Part shown: one piece after another, positions 16,699-25,679 of the stretch
How the letters are laid out: each line of letters opens with the position of its first letter
How positions within the stretch are numbered: position 1 is the first letter of the stretch
NCBI GenBank assembly: GCA_030523325.1
Contig: JAUNIS010000005.1
Location: 1 to 64,000, forward strand
Source: Phascolarctobacterium sp.
GTDB lineage: Bacteria > Bacillota > Negativicutes > Acidaminococcales > Acidaminococcaceae
Direction: 5' to 3'
Length of the DNA stretch: 64,000 bases
The notes under the pieces: generated by a model
What the model was told of the DNA's origin: nothing
Database searches by the model: none
The model's input: only the letters and a program-made list of their open reading frames with translations
Position numbers and translations under genes: made by a program

Positions 16699-17508
16699 TC
16701 ACTCTCCTAAATTTACCGGCAAATCATTGGTCGCACATTTTATATCTACGTATGTATTCAAACGCTCCACACCTTGTTTTACCATTTCGTTGTCGGGCAA
16801 TGAGCTAATAATCTTACAAATGAAACCTCTATCTCTAATTCTTTGCAAGGTCCAGCTAAAGTTTACGTCATAAACCCACATGAGGCGCACTAGCTTTCTA
16901 TCGTTTTGGGTTTCGATAAGACGGTAGTCCACCTGCTCCCCATTGACAAATTTTTCTAAAAAGCCGGCGGCAAAGCGATCTTCATGTGTCGCCGGACTAA
17001 ATTTCAGTTTCAGGCCAAACTCTTTAGTTGCGTCTAAGTAAGGTTCTAGCACCCGGTAGATGTCAAGCTTGTCCGCATCACGAATAATTTTTGCAAAAAG
17101 AAGCTTTTTAGCGGATTTTGTTTTGACTATTTCCTTTTTGTTATGATTACCAATGGCAAAAAGCAAAAGCTCTTGGTCTTTAGCAGCAAGCAATTTATAA
17201 AATGGTAAATCGACGATAACCTTAAGTCCTAGATTTGCATGGTCCTCGGAGTCTCCATCCACAAATGTGTGATACACCTGCCATTGACGAAAACGTCCGA
17301 TATCGTGTAAGAGACCAATCAATTCGGCTAGTTGCACGTCGTGCTCGTTTAAATGAAGATGCTCCGCTAGGTCGCGACAATTTTTGGTCACATAACCAGT
17401 ATGCTCTTCCTTAGTCGCGATACCGAGCATTTCGTCTTTATCGTCAGAATAAAATGTCTTAACGTATTCATTCATGTAATTGTAAGCAAGCTCTAAAATT
17501 TTTTTCAT
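16699..17508 (-). CDS. HD-domain phosphohydrolase
   Basis: The 269-residue protein carries an HD superfamily metal-binding signature, with LLHDIGRFRQW at about residues 67-77 and further His/Asp residues (IGNHN near 118, IRDADKLD near 138). Such proteins hydrolyse nucleotides, cyclic nucleotides or other phosphoesters; the substrate is unknown. Length and lack of other domains are ordinary. The ATG at 17508 has GGAGGAG before it, and its stop overlaps the leader of tag, so both are probably co-transcribed. Confidence 0.85.
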   Translation of the reverse strand: MKKILELAYNYMNEYVKTFYSDDKDEMLGIATKEEHTGYVTKNCRDLAEHLHLNEHDVQLAELIGLLHDIGRFRQWQVYHTFVDGDSEDHANLGLKVIVDLPFYKLLAAKDQELLLFAIGNHNKKEIVKTKSAKKLLFAKIIRDADKLDIYRVLEPYLDATKEFGLKLKFSPATHEDRFAAGFLEKFVNGEQVDYRLIETQNDRKLVRLMWVYDVNFSWTLQRIRDRGFICKIISSLPDNEMVKQGVERLNTYVDIKCATNDLPVNLGE

Positions 17509-17598
17509 CTCCTCCTCCTAAAGCAAGGAATCTTTCTTATGATATTTTATCATTTTCTGAATGCTATGAGCAAATTTTTTTGGTATCTTCTCCCTAAT

Positions 17599-17627
17599 TT
17601 GCTAAAGGAATTTCAGAATGATATAAT
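17599..17627 (+). promoter_or_regulatory. Promoter of the PP-loop ATPase gene
   Basis: TTGCTA and TATAAT, 17 bases apart, about 35 bases before the gene start. Confidence 0.7.
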
Positions 17628-17661
17628 TTCTTAGAAAAAAATTTATTTAAGGATGATTTAC

Positions 17662-18795
17662 ATGCAAGATTTTCTCAATAAATACGACGCCGTAGCTTTA
17701 ATGAGCGGTGGTCTAGATAGCATCCTCGCTATGAGAATCGTTATGGAGCAGGGACTGAAGGTCTTGGGTTTGCATTTCTATTCCCCTTTCTTCGGTCACC
17801 CAGAACTTATCAAACACTGGGAAAAAATTTACGGTGTTGAACTAAAAGCCATTGACATCACAAAAGAACAAATCGCATTAATCAAAAATAAACCTAAGCA
17901 TGGTTTTGGTTCTGTTTTAAATCCTTGCACGGACTGTCATGCCCTCATGGTAAGTAAAGCCAAAAAAATCATGGAAGAAATTCATGCTAAGTTTATTATT
18001 TCTGGCGAGGTGCTTTGGCAAAGACCCATGAGCCAAAGACCGGACAGCATGAACATCGTACAAAGAGATTCAAAAACAAAAGGAATTTTATTGCGTCCCC
18101 TTTCTGCCTTATGGTTAGAACCTACGGACCCGGAGATTAATGGCTTGGTAGATAGAAACAGATTACTGAAGTTATCGGGCAGGGGACGTACCGAACAACT
18201 AGAACTAGCGAAAAAATACGGATTTAGTGAAATCCCCATGCCAGGTGGTGGATGCCTCCTCACAGAACGAAAGAGCAGTGCTCGCTTTTGGATAATTTTA
18301 AATGAGCTAACAAACCCCACTGCCGAAGATTTTTTGCTTGCTCAAGCAGGTCGTTTCTTTTACCATGCCCATAATATTCTTGCCATCAGCAAAAATGTTA
18401 GCGACGCAAATCTTTTAGAAAATTGTCAAAAGCCCAACGATTACGCAATGGAACTCGTCGATTATGGTGGTCCTCTAGCACTTGGTCGCGGGGAAAGTAC
18501 GTGGACGGATGCAGAAATCGAAGACGCTGCCTCTCTTATGGCGAGTTACGCAACCAAGGTTACACGAGAATTTCCTAAAGACACTCCTTTAAGAGTAAAA
18601 ATAATTCATGCTGGCACGAGTGAAATAATCTCGGTAATACCCAAACGCCAAACTATTTTTAAAGAAACCAACTGGGAAGAAACCGAACAAAAAATCAAAA
18701 TCATCAACAAACAAATCCGAGAAGCAAGAGAAGCTTATAAGCGAGAAAAATTTCTCACCTGGATTCCCCGCAAGAACCGAAATAAAAATCAATAA
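17662..18795 (+). CDS. PP-loop ATPase, MnmA/ThiI-related
   Basis: Predicted adenylating enzyme, probably of tRNA or sulfur metabolism. From the ATG at 17662 (AAGGATG upstream) it has 377 residues. The PP-loop SGGLDS is at 15-20, a NPCTDC motif at 87-92 and a conserved Cys198 in MPGGGCLL. These cysteines resemble the sulfur-handling residues of tRNA thiolases, but the protein lacks the THUMP/rhodanese domains of ThiI and the usual MnmA ending. The C-terminal third (about 280 on) is a domain I do not recognise, ending in a highly basic tail that could bind RNA. It stands alone between its promoter and a strong terminator. Confidence 0.75.
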   Translation: MQDFLNKYDAVALMSGGLDSILAMRIVMEQGLKVLGLHFYSPFFGHPELIKHWEKIYGVELKAIDITKEQIALIKNKPKHGFGSVLNPCTDCHALMVSKAKKIMEEIHAKFIISGEVLWQRPMSQRPDSMNIVQRDSKTKGILLRPLSALWLEPTDPEINGLVDRNRLLKLSGRGRTEQLELAKKYGFSEIPMPGGGCLLTERKSSARFWIILNELTNPTAEDFLLAQAGRFFYHAHNILAISKNVSDANLLENCQKPNDYAMELVDYGGPLALGRGESTWTDAEIEDAASLMASYATKVTREFPKDTPLRVKIIHAGTSEIISVIPKRQTIFKETNWEETEQKIKIINKQIREAREAYKREKFLTWIPRKNRNKNQ

Positions 18796-18818
18796 GCAAG
18801 CTTTCAAATTGCAAAAAA

Positions 18819-18878
18819 GTACCGACCTTTTATGGTTAGATTTCACAGCTAACCTTTACTGGTCGGTACATTTTTTTA
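18819..18878 (+). terminator. Terminator after the PP-loop gene
   Basis: Long hairpin with outer arms GTACCGACC/GGTCGGTAC and inner arms GGTTAG/CTAACC, then seven T residues. Confidence 0.85.
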
Positions 18879-18924
18879 TAATTTCAGTCGATAAAAATTT
18901 TCAACAAATGCGTCAATATTAATC

Positions 18925-18973
18925 TAAAAAATTAAAAACACACCTTTCGCTGAATAACCCAGCAAAAGGTGTG
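18925..18973 (-). terminator. Terminator after the lyase gene
   Basis: Minus-strand stem built from 18939-18952 and 18960-18973 with one internal mismatch, followed by a T-rich tract. Confidence 0.75.
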
Positions 18974-18995
18974 AAAAAATATTTTAGTCGTTTGA

Positions 18996-20351
18996 TTATG
19001 CTTGATATTTTTCCAAGACACGGTCAACGAATTCCGGAGCATAGCCAATGTAACTATGAGGATCCATCATTTTGTCAATTTCTTCCTCTGTGAAGACCTC
19101 CATGACCTGAGGCTCTGCTTTCAAAACATCTCCCAGGAATGTTTCTGATTCGTAAGCCTTCATAGAAGTTTTGTAAACTATATCATGAGCTGTAAGACGT
19201 CCCAGTCTTGGCGCGAGATGCATCATGACACACTCGCTCATCATTAACCCGTGGAGCTTACGTAAATTTTGTTCCATATGCTCAGGATAAACAATAAGAT
19301 TTTCTAAAACGTCTTTGGACTTTTCTAAAGCTTGACCAAGTAAGTGGCATTGACGAGGAATGCCTTCCCATTCACTCAAGAGGCAGCCCCAGTCACGTTC
19401 GTTTTCGCAGAACATAGCCTCTACGATAGAGGGTGCAATGCTGCGCACGTTGCGACAAACTGCGATAATTCCTTCAACTACTTGAGGATTTCTTTTATGA
19501 GGCATTGTGGAGGAACCAACCTTTCCCATAAAGAAGGGTTCTTCAAGTTCCAAAGTTTCGCTACGTTGCAGAGTAAGAATTTCATGTGCGATGCGTGCAA
19601 GAGTACCAGCACAAATTGCTAAAGTACTGGAAAATTCTGCCTGACTATCACGAGCAACATGCCAGGAAATAGTAGGTTGCTTTAAGCCAAGAATTTCCAT
19701 CATCCTTTTTTGAACTTCCAGACCTTTACCAGTATCCTTTAAGGAAGCCAAGGTACCAACTGCTCCCGATAATTGTCCAACAAAAACTCGCTCGGACATT
19801 TCTTCCAAACGAGCAATGTCACGACCTAACTCATCAGCCCAAATCGCAATTTTATAACCCAAGGTAATGGGAACCGCATGAATTACATGGGTACGTCCGC
19901 ACATAGCTTGATTGCGCCATTTTTTTGCTAAGTTTAGGCAATGCCGCAAGCAAATCTTCATATCACGAAGAATAACATTGTAAGCTTTCTTTTCTAAGAG
20001 AATGAGGCCGGTATCAACAATATCTTGACTTGTAGCACCCCAATGCAAATATTCGCCTGCGTCACTAGGAAGCAACATTTTTTGATAAGCTTTTACCAAG
20101 GGAACGATGGTAATAGAACTTTTATACGCTTCGCCGATGGATGCGATATCTAATTTGGAAGCATCGGTGTGAGCATTGATCTCGTCAGCCTTATCTTGAG
20201 GAATGATACCTAATTCTCCTTGAGCCTTAGCAAGAGCTGCCTCAATATCAACCCAAGCCTGTGCTAAAGAAATGTCACTGAAAATATCGCGCATTTCATC
20301 AGTGCTAAATAAACAACCGTGGATTTGACTGTCAATAGATGTGGAAGCCAT
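18996..20351 (-). CDS. Adenylosuccinate lyase-family protein (fumarase/aspartase superfamily)
   Basis: Beta-elimination enzyme of 451 residues from the ATG at 20351 (AAAGGAG upstream). The superfamily signature SSTMPHKRNP lies near residue 285-294, and GRTHVIHAVP and GATSQDIVDTG give the other two active-site regions. The C-terminal part has the adenylosuccinate-lyase extension. The purine enzyme PurB and 3-carboxy-muconate cycloisomerases share this build. A LysR regulator directly upstream and no purine gene nearby argue for a catabolic lyase rather than PurB (inference). Probably monocistronic, with its own terminator. Confidence 0.82.
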   Translation of the reverse strand: MASTSIDSQIHGCLFSTDEMRDIFSDISLAQAWVDIEAALAKAQGELGIIPQDKADEINAHTDASKLDIASIGEAYKSSITIVPLVKAYQKMLLPSDAGEYLHWGATSQDIVDTGLILLEKKAYNVILRDMKICLRHCLNLAKKWRNQAMCGRTHVIHAVPITLGYKIAIWADELGRDIARLEEMSERVFVGQLSGAVGTLASLKDTGKGLEVQKRMMEILGLKQPTISWHVARDSQAEFSSTLAICAGTLARIAHEILTLQRSETLELEEPFFMGKVGSSTMPHKRNPQVVEGIIAVCRNVRSIAPSIVEAMFCENERDWGCLLSEWEGIPRQCHLLGQALEKSKDVLENLIVYPEHMEQNLRKLHGLMMSECVMMHLAPRLGRLTAHDIVYKTSMKAYESETFLGDVLKAEPQVMEVFTEEEIDKMMDPHSYIGYAPEFVDRVLEKYQA

Positions 20352-20433
20352 GATTATCTCCTTTAAATTCATATTTGATGGTTCTAATATATCAGAAAAA
20401 TAATCCTCTGTATAATACCAAATATCTTTAGTA

Positions 20434-21318
20434 TTATAGTTTAAAACTATTGTAAAAATAATTTAAAAGCTTTCTAGCCCCAGCTGATAAATGACGATCC
20501 TTTTTCCAGAAGAAGCCGCAACTGAATTTGATAGGACTCGTAAAAGGCTTGGTGCAGAGAAGAGAATTGTTGTCGATGAGCGTAGTTTTATCAAGCACTA
20601 CCGCTGCACCAATATTTTGAGCAACTAAATTAAAAACCGTCGCTTGCTCCTTCACATATTGAATTTCTACATTAATATTATTGCTTGCTATTTCTTGCAA
20701 AAACAATTGCTCTGTTATTGAGGAACCCTTTTTATACATGATGATACGCTTACCTTCCAGCGCGTGAATATCAATCCGTTCTCCTTGAGAAAGAGGGTCA
20801 TGAATATTTAATAAAAGCTTTAAATTGTCGTGAGAGAGTGTTTCGGAGACAATTTCCGGGCTGCTATTGTAATCTATTACGCCATAGCCAATCTCCAATT
20901 CATCATTGTCAATGCGTTCTATGATCTCACGAGTACTTAAATCTTCAATTTGCAGCTTTACCTCTGGATGTGATTGAGAAAAATCGTTCAATAACACAGG
21001 CCAAAGCCATGCTCCAATAGTAGACGGGAAAGCAATTTTTAACGGTTTATGCTCTGTCTCTCTAAACTCCTCCATAACCATTTCCAGATGAGAAAATTGT
21101 TTGAGCACATTATTGCACTCAGTGAGAAAAACAGAACCAGCAATCGTGAGTAAAACTTTTTTGTTATCCCTAACGAGCAGCTGCGTGTCTAGTTCTTCTT
21201 CAAGTTTTTTGATGGCCACACTTAAAGATGGTTGAGCGATGTGTAAAAGTTCGGCTGCTTTTGTATAGTTTTTAGTTTCACATAAAGTTTTGAAATACTC
21301 TATTTGTTTGATATCCAT
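20434..21318 (-). CDS. LysR-family transcriptional regulator
   Basis: The 294-residue product begins with the winged helix-turn-helix (AAELLHIAQPSLSVAIKKLE, about 19-38) and continues with a substrate-binding effector domain. The ATG at 21318 is preferred over a GTG three codons earlier because AGGTG lies at proper spacing. It is transcribed in the same direction as, and 82 bases upstream of, the lyase gene, which it probably regulates. Effector unknown. Confidence 0.88.
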   Translation of the reverse strand: MDIKQIEYFKTLCETKNYTKAAELLHIAQPSLSVAIKKLEEELDTQLLVRDNKKVLLTIAGSVFLTECNNVLKQFSHLEMVMEEFRETEHKPLKIAFPSTIGAWLWPVLLNDFSQSHPEVKLQIEDLSTREIIERIDNDELEIGYGVIDYNSSPEIVSETLSHDNLKLLLNIHDPLSQGERIDIHALEGKRIIMYKKGSSITEQLFLQEIASNNINVEIQYVKEQATVFNLVAQNIGAAVVLDKTTLIDNNSLLCTKPFTSPIKFSCGFFWKKDRHLSAGARKLLNYFYNSFKL

Positions 21319-21439
21319 GCGTATCACCTAAAATTTATTATAATAATTATCTATGAATAAATTATAACACGAACATGTTAAAAGAGAAAAGCAGCTTGTG
21401 AATGTTATCTCAAGAACATTTGCAAAAGCAAAATTTTAC

Positions 21440-21475
21440 AGAAAAAATGTCCAGAACTAAAAAGCTCTGGACGAA
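21440..21475 (-). terminator. Terminator after bioB
   Basis: Stem GTCCAGA/TCTGGAC with a ten-base loop and T residues on the minus strand. Confidence 0.8.
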
Positions 21476-21488
21476 AATTTTTTAAGCA

Positions 21489-22466
21489 TCAGTCTTTATT
21501 TGTCTGTCCGTTGTCTGCTAAAATTTGCAAATCGCCTTTAATAGTTGTTCCGCTCGTTGTCAACATATCGCCTGTAATAGTTGCAGAAGCACCACTCTTA
21601 AATGCAAGGGAGCCAAAGCCCGGCAAAATTTTTCTACCAGCTGCCAAGCGAATATTTGCTTCCGGATTGATAAAACGGAAAATCGCAATAGAACGCATCG
21701 CCTCATCCGCGGAAATTTGTTTTTGATTTTCTAAAGGTGTTCCTGGAATAGGAATCAAGAAATTAATAGGAATGGATTTGATATCAAGTTCACTTAGCTC
21801 CAATGCCATATCGATGCGATCTTCAAAGGTTTCACCCATACCCAAAATACCACCAGAGCATACTGTGAGACCAGCAGCTTGCGCCGCTTTAATTGTAGCA
21901 ACCTTTTGATCAAAGGTATGAGTCGTGCAAATATTAGGGAAATTTCTACGGCTAGTCTCAAGATTATTGTGATATCTCGTAACACCAACATCTACCAATC
22001 GTTGAAATTGTTCATGAGAAATCAATCCCATAGACGCGCACAAGCCTAATTTAGTAGTCGCACGCATTTCCTTGTAGCATTCGATAGCCTTTTCAAAATC
22101 CGCACCAGTAAGACTACGACCAGCAGTAACGATAGCTACTCTATTTACACCTGCCGTTTCATTAGCTTGCGCTTGAGATACGATTTCTTCTTTAGGAAGA
22201 AAGTCATAAATCTCACAAGGTGTTTTGTGGTGAGCCGATTGAGCGCAATATTTACAATTTTCGGGACAACGACCGCTCTTACCATTAATAATAGTGCAAA
22301 GTTCTACATGATTTTGACGATATTTTTCTTGAATTTTTCCTGCCGCCTCTTCTAAATCTTTTAAGGAAGCTGTTAATAAGAAAGATAAATCATCCTTTCT
22401 CGTCAGACGATAACCATTTATAATTTGTTCAGCAATTTCTTGAACTGATAAACCCGCAATATTCAT
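21489..22466 (-). CDS. bioB: Biotin synthase
   Basis: Radical SAM enzyme that inserts sulfur into dethiobiotin. The 325-residue product has the radical SAM cluster motif C-x3-C-x2-C (Cys67, 71, 74, CPENCKYC) and the YNHNLETS-like region (RYHNNLETS near 152) typical of BioB. The start at 22466 is set by GGAGGATT. It stands alone, without bioF, bioA or bioD, under a BirA-type operator. Biotin is needed for the carboxyltransferase system in the propionate operon. Confidence 0.96.
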   Translation of the reverse strand: MNIAGLSVQEIAEQIINGYRLTRKDDLSFLLTASLKDLEEAAGKIQEKYRQNHVELCTIINGKSGRCPENCKYCAQSAHHKTPCEIYDFLPKEEIVSQAQANETAGVNRVAIVTAGRSLTGADFEKAIECYKEMRATTKLGLCASMGLISHEQFQRLVDVGVTRYHNNLETSRRNFPNICTTHTFDQKVATIKAAQAAGLTVCSGGILGMGETFEDRIDMALELSELDIKSIPINFLIPIPGTPLENQKQISADEAMRSIAIFRFINPEANIRLAAGRKILPGFGSLAFKSGASATITGDMLTTSGTTIKGDLQILADNGQTNKD

Positions 22467-22494
22467 AATAATCCTCCAAGTTTTTTCGAAAAAA

Positions 22495-22526
22495 TTGTTA
22501 ACTGTAATAATTTTAAAAGTTAACAA
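22495..22526. promoter_or_regulatory. BirA-type biotin operator
   Basis: Perfect inverted repeat TTGTTAACT-N14-AGTTAACAA, the layout of a biotin repressor site. It covers the -10 box of the bioB promoter, so biotin-loaded BirA would block bioB. A second, degenerate copy (22532-22562) lies next to it. Confidence 0.85.
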
Positions 22527-22538
22527 AAATTTTGTCAA
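22510..22538 (-). promoter_or_regulatory. Promoter of bioB
   Basis: Perfect TTGACA (22533-22538) and TAAAAT (22510-22515), 17 bases apart on the minus strand, overlapping the BirA operator. Confidence 0.82.
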
Positions 22539-22684
22539 CTATTTTTTGTTTCAAGTTAACCTGTCGTGATTTTTTTGCTTGCAAATAATTTTCTCCCATT
22601 TTTTTGCAACAAGTTTTTCAAGAAAAATTTTTGCGAAATTAATTTAGTAATTCATTTTACAATTTAAGATATTTTTTATTAGTG

Positions 22685-22713
22685 TTGGTAAGCAAAAAAA
22701 ATAGTGCTATAAT
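22685..22713 (+). promoter_or_regulatory. Promoter of the DUF1638-like gene
   Basis: TTGGTA and TATAAT, 17 bases apart, 70 bases before the gene start. Confidence 0.7.
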
Positions 22714-22782
22714 TGACTCAAACAAAACTATAAAAATTTAACGCAGCTTTTTAGATTATTAAAGTGATATATGGAGGTTAAA

Positions 22783-23451
22783 ATGAAAAGCGTCATTATT
22801 TCTTGCCCAACCTTGCAATACGAATTAAAAACAGCACTTCAAGAAGCTGGTAATGACACGCCTATCAAATTCATTCCCCAAAGATTGCATGCTGTTCCCC
22901 AAGAATTGCATACGCATTTGCAAACCGTTATCGACAGCATTACCGATGTGGATAGAATTTATATTTGCATCTCTTCCTGCGGTGGCAGTACTTTAGGCTT
23001 AAAAGCAACTACTGCTGAGTTAGTTATTCCCCGAACTCGTGACTGTGTCGATATTTTACTCTCTCAAAAAGAAAAACATATCGAAGACATCGACCGACCC
23101 TTCGACGGTTGCTTGTTTACCAAGGGCTGGGCCGATTTTAACGAAAACTCTGAAGATTCTTTGAAAAATTTAACCAAGCGAAAAGGCAAAGAGTATGCTG
23201 AATCCTATATGCGCAAATTATACGGCTCTTTTAACAAGTTCTATTATATTGACACGGGTCTCGGTCATATGGAAGATATCGAAACACGCATGGAACCCAT
23301 GGTAAAAGTTTTAGACGGCTCAACCTGTAAGATCTGCGGCGGCTTTGGTGTTTTAAGAAAGATTGCTACAGGTAATATCGATAGTGATTTCATTGTTGTG
23401 CCCAAGGGCGAAACTGTAGAAAATGTCGATTTCTTGCAATGGGTTTTCTAA
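22783..23451 (+). CDS. DUF1638-like protein
   Basis: The 222-residue product begins at 22783, where ATGGAGGT gives the binding site; an earlier ATG at 22771 overlaps it. The sequence looks like DUF1638, an uncharacterised family of anaerobes and methanogens often found near corrinoid or methyltransferase genes: an early SCPTLQYEL, a central CISSCGGSTLGL, a HMEDIETRMEP segment and a late CKICGGFGVLRK. Cysteines at these sites could bind a metal or corrinoid-related ligand. The nearest cobalamin gene here is the mutase B12 subunit 8 kb away. Function unknown. Confidence 0.72.
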   Translation: MKSVIISCPTLQYELKTALQEAGNDTPIKFIPQRLHAVPQELHTHLQTVIDSITDVDRIYICISSCGGSTLGLKATTAELVIPRTRDCVDILLSQKEKHIEDIDRPFDGCLFTKGWADFNENSEDSLKNLTKRKGKEYAESYMRKLYGSFNKFYYIDTGLGHMEDIETRMEPMVKVLDGSTCKICGGFGVLRKIATGNIDSDFIVVPKGETVENVDFLQWVF

Positions 23452-23524
23452 AAAGCAAGTAGAAATTAGTCATAGTTTGCAAATGTTCTATTAAATGATT
23501 TAAAAATTCCTAGCAAAGCATAAA

Positions 23525-23560
23525 AATAACGTCCGAAGTTTTTCGCTTCGGACGCTTTAC
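23525..23560. terminator. Shared terminator of convergent genes
   Basis: Nine-pair stem CGTCCGAAG/CTTCGGACG with seven-base loop, flanked by A- and T-rich sequence on both sides. Confidence 0.75.
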
Positions 23561-23562
23561 TT

Positions 23563-24660
23563 TTAGTAGCCTAAAATAATTTCTTTGACTAACTGACCAG
23601 ATTTAATTAAATCGTCAACAAAAATATTCTCGTTAACTGTGTGATTATCACCATAGCCAGTGGAAAGTCCAACCATTTTTATGCCTGCTTTATTTAAAAG
23701 ATTGGCATCTAAACCGCCATTACCATTTTCTACGGAAGGATTGATACCAAGCTTTTTTAAGGCTTTGCTTGCAAGCAAGACACCTTCGCTAGTTTTTTCT
23801 ACGCGAAAGGCCGGGTATTTAACAACAGCCTTAGGCTCTACAGTACAGCCAGTTTCTTGAGCAACAGCTTCGCAAACCTTAAGATAATTTTCCGTGTAAT
23901 TCTCACGAATTTTATCGTTACGGCTCAGCACAAAAGCCTCAGCATGAACACGACCTGGAACAGTGTTAGGCCTAGTTAATGATTCTAAGTAAGACCAATT
24001 AACAGCAGTTTCTTCATCAACGCGACCGTCTTCGATTTGACTTAAGATTTTAATGGCAGCTCTCAGGGCACTCTTACCTTTTTCTGGATAAGCACAGTGA
24101 GCTTCTTTACCATAAACATCTAGATAAAGCTCGTTCTTACCCATAGCGCTAACAATAATGCGTCCAATTCTTCCAGGAGAATCAAGCACATAACCAAATT
24201 TAGAATGCAAGCGCTTTGCATCCAAATAGTAACTACCTCGAAGTCCGATTTCCTCGCATACTGTAAAAAGAATCTCCAATTTAGGAAATTTTTTACCAGA
24301 AGCAAGAACTTGACGCAAGCCGTCTAAAATCGCAACCACCCCAGCCAAATCATCGGCGGCCAAAATAGTCGTGCCATCGGAAACAAGCTTGCCGTCTTGA
24401 ATGGTCGGTTTTATGCCGTAACCATTTTGCACCCGATCCATATGCGCGCAAAAAAGCAAGGAACCAGCCAAGCCTCCGTCAATTGTAGCGATAATATTGC
24501 CAGCTGTTGCCCCATCAATATTATTTAGCACCTCATCCTCAAAAACTTTGCAACCAAGCTCCTTTAGTTTTCTTTTCAAAGTATCGCAGATAGCTCTTTC
24601 CTTACGAGAAATCGTATCAATTTGGGCTAATTCAATAAATTCTTCAACAATCTTTTCCAT
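23563..24660 (-). CDS. M20/PepT-like metallopeptidase
   Basis: Predicted zinc peptidase, 365 residues from the ATG at 24660. Metal and catalytic motifs typical of the M20 tri/dipeptidase group are visible: FCAHMDRV (His near residue 72), LAADDLAGVVA (Asp near 103), TVCEEIGLRGS (Glu near 137) and HTVNENI at the end. It is closest in look to PepT-like aminotripeptidases. The start lies immediately after the stop of the ArsC-like gene, without a strong separate ribosome binding site, so it is coupled to it. Confidence 0.85.
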   Translation of the reverse strand: MEKIVEEFIELAQIDTISRKERAICDTLKRKLKELGCKVFEDEVLNNIDGATAGNIIATIDGGLAGSLLFCAHMDRVQNGYGIKPTIQDGKLVSDGTTILAADDLAGVVAILDGLRQVLASGKKFPKLEILFTVCEEIGLRGSYYLDAKRLHSKFGYVLDSPGRIGRIIVSAMGKNELYLDVYGKEAHCAYPEKGKSALRAAIKILSQIEDGRVDEETAVNWSYLESLTRPNTVPGRVHAEAFVLSRNDKIRENYTENYLKVCEAVAQETGCTVEPKAVVKYPAFRVEKTSEGVLLASKALKKLGINPSVENGNGGLDANLLNKAGIKMVGLSTGYGDNHTVNENIFVDDLIKSGQLVKEIILGY

Positions 24661-24661
24661 C

Positions 24662-25015
24662 TTATTTACCCAAAGCCTCTGCGTATTCACTTTCTTTAAA
24701 ACCAACAAGAACTTTTTCTTCTATAACGAGGATGGGACGTTTGACAAGCATGCCGTTTGTCGCTAAAAGTTGTAACTGTTCTTCTTCACTCATTGTTGGT
24801 AATTTATCCTTCAGTTTATTTTCCTTGTAGAGCAAACCGCTGGTATTGAAAAATTTTTTCAAAGGCAAGCCGCTTTGAACGTACCATTTTTTCAATTCAT
24901 CATAAGAAGGATTATTAACTGCAATATCGCGATAGTCATATTCAACGCCTTGTGCATCGAGCCACTTTCTTGCTTTTTGGCAGGTACCACATTTAGGATA
25001 GCAGACAAATAACAT
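24662..25015 (-). CDS. ArsC/Spx-family thioredoxin-fold protein
   Basis: The 117-residue product has the family redox site near the start, CGTC at 9-12, followed by KARKWLD, and a late RPILVIEEK segment that includes the cis-Pro. Members act as arsenate reductases or as regulators of RNA polymerase (Spx). A CxxC with no nearby arsenic genes fits an Spx/MgsR-like or general thiol-reductase role as well. Middle gene of an operon between an EamA protein and a peptidase. Confidence 0.82.
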   Translation of the reverse strand: MLFVCYPKCGTCQKARKWLDAQGVEYDYRDIAVNNPSYDELKKWYVQSGLPLKKFFNTSGLLYKENKLKDKLPTMSEEEQLQLLATNGMLVKRPILVIEEKVLVGFKESEYAEALGK

Positions 25016-25049
25016 GTTTATTCCACCTTTCGAAATTACTCTACTAAGA

Positions 25050-25463
25050 TTATAACACCATAATCAAGGTTCCGATAGTGATAAGTACAGAACCTACAGC
25101 TGCTTTCCAGGTGAATTGTTCTCCAAGCACAACGAATGCTAAAATCAAAGTCAATACGATACTCAGCTTATCGATGGGAACAACTTTAGAAGCTTCGCCC
25201 AATTGTAATGCTTTGTAATAACATAACCAGGATGCTCCGGTAGCAAGACCGGATAAAATCAAAAACTGCCAGCTTCTTTTAGAAATATCCCAGATTCCCC
25301 CTTGTTGATTGGTCACAAGAACCATAGCCAAAGCCATAAAAACTACAACTATCGTTCTAATCAAAGTTGCAAGGTTAGAGGACACACCCTCAATACCTAT
25401 TTTGGCTAAGATAGAAGTCAATGCTGCAAACACTGAGGATAAAATAGCTAAAATCAACCACAT
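25050..25463 (-). CDS. Half-size EamA/DMT membrane protein
   Basis: The 137-residue product holds about five transmembrane helices, one EamA repeat; full DMT transporters have two. It ends with the motif VVLGEQFTWKAAVG and a final helix, typical of an EamA half, so it probably works as a dimer. Substrate unknown. It starts the three-gene minus-strand unit with the ArsC-like protein and peptidase. Confidence 0.8.
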   Translation of the reverse strand: MWLILAILSSVFAALTSILAKIGIEGVSSNLATLIRTIVVVFMALAMVLVTNQQGGIWDISKRSWQFLILSGLATGASWLCYYKALQLGEASKVVPIDKLSIVLTLILAFVVLGEQFTWKAAVGSVLITIGTLIMVL

Positions 25464-25634
25464 GATGACATATTCTCCTTTACCTTCGAAAAAAATAGGA
25501 TTAAAATATTGTCATATTATACATCCAAAAACTTAAGTATAAATGAATTATTTAAATTTTTTTCAGGAAGTGCAATTACTCCTAGATATCGAGTTCCGGA
25601 TGAAACAAGAAGGAAAAATCATCTACCTAACTTA

Positions 25635-25675
25635 AAAATAAAGCGCTCAGAACAAAAAATTCTGAACGCTTTATA
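25635..25675 (-). terminator. Terminator after LysR gene
   Basis: Stem AAAGCG-x-TCAGAA/TTCTGA-x-CGCTTT with one mismatch, followed on the minus strand by a T-run. Confidence 0.75.
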
Positions 25676-25679
25676 TTTT

